A stretch of DNA of 7,180 nucleotides from Candidatus Competibacteraceae bacterium (GTDB lineage: Bacteria > Pseudomonadota > Gammaproteobacteria > Competibacterales > Competibacteraceae): positions 1 through 7,180 of the forward strand of contig SKOM01000100.1 in assembly GCA_007120095.1 (NCBI GenBank), in the 5' to 3' direction. Numbering within the stretch: the first letter of the stretch is position 1; the number at the start of each line of letters is the position of its first letter. The notes beneath the pieces were generated by a model. It saw nothing but the letters and a program-made list of their open reading frames with translations. It searched no databases and was not told where the DNA came from. Positions 7,099 to 7,180 of the stretch are shown in pieces. The translations under genes were made by a program, and so were the position numbers.

Positions 7099-7180
7099 CT
7101 GTTGGTGAATTGTACCTGCTTCAGTAGGGCGGTTTCGCGCCAGCAAACTGCCATTTCTGGTCGCTGTTGGTGGATTGTAC
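7099..7180. repeat. Pair of 17-bp direct repeats after tsaD
   Basis: CTGTTGGTGAATTGTAC at 7099-7115 and CTGTTGGTGGATTGTAC at 7164-7180 differ at one base and start 65 bp apart. The first begins eight bases after the tsaD stop and the second ends exactly at the window edge, so its true length is unknown. A hairpin lies between them. Their role is unknown. Confidence 0.55.
7128..7152 (+). terminator. Possible tsaD terminator hairpin
   Basis: GGCGGTTT (7128-7135) pairs with AAACTGCC (7145-7152) over eight pairs including one G-U, with a nine-base loop, 36 bases after the tsaD stop. It is followed by ATTTCT rather than a clean T-run, so intrinsic termination would be weak. It sits between the two 17-bp direct repeats, so it may belong to that repeat unit instead. 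Confidence 0.35.

Noticed and set aside
6717..7154. A 145-codon minus-strand open frame overlapping the end of tsaD
   Set aside because: It lies almost wholly antisense to conserved TsaD sequence and shows no domain; a shadow frame.
7099..7180. CRISPR-like spacing of the repeats after tsaD
   Set aside because: Repeats are 17 bp with a 48-bp gap and only two copies are visible; this does not fit a CRISPR array.

Overview
The window looks like a core chromosomal segment of a non-enteric gammaproteobacterium. The evidence is a sigma-70 factor and primase of gammaproteobacterial type, and the order rpsU - yqeY - dnaG - rpoD with tsaD divergent from rpsU. An extra yqeY gene between rpsU and dnaG is common outside the Enterobacterales. 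I cannot name a genus from sequence alone.

Layout from left to right. At 20-886 (+) is a membrane transporter of the bile acid:sodium symporter (BASS) family, with its left side cut close to the window edge. It converges with a 3'-terminal remnant (958-1455, -) of a YjgR/HerA-like ATPase (DUF853) gene. The remnant lacks the whole ATPase core and begins within a few bases of the encoded CCA end of a CAU-anticodon tRNA (1457-1533, -), probably tRNA-Ile2. The tRNA lies 30 bp behind rpoD (1564-3411, -). rpoD follows dnaG (3488-5221, -), yqeY (5253-5699, -) and rpsU (5736-5951, -). Together these form the classical macromolecular synthesis operon: ribosomal protein S21 for translation, primase for replication and the primary sigma factor for transcription. 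tsaD (about 6045-7091, +) is divergent from rpsU and makes the t6A modification of ANN-decoding tRNAs.

The operon links initiation of translation, replication and transcription. rpoD also has what looks like its own promoter in the dnaG-rpoD gap: a consensus extended -10 with a tandem 9-bp repeat where the -35 should be. tsaD and the tRNA are thematically related, since the CAU-anticodon tRNA-Ile2 reads AUA and belongs to the ANN-decoding class.

The segment is mostly ordinary housekeeping DNA, and I see no undescribed defence or mobile system. The points worth a second look are the yjgR remnant cut exactly at the tRNA 3' end, the tandem repeat in the rpoD promoter, a pair of 17-bp direct repeats flanking a hairpin after tsaD, an inverted repeat between yqeY and dnaG, and the uncertain N-terminus of TsaD.
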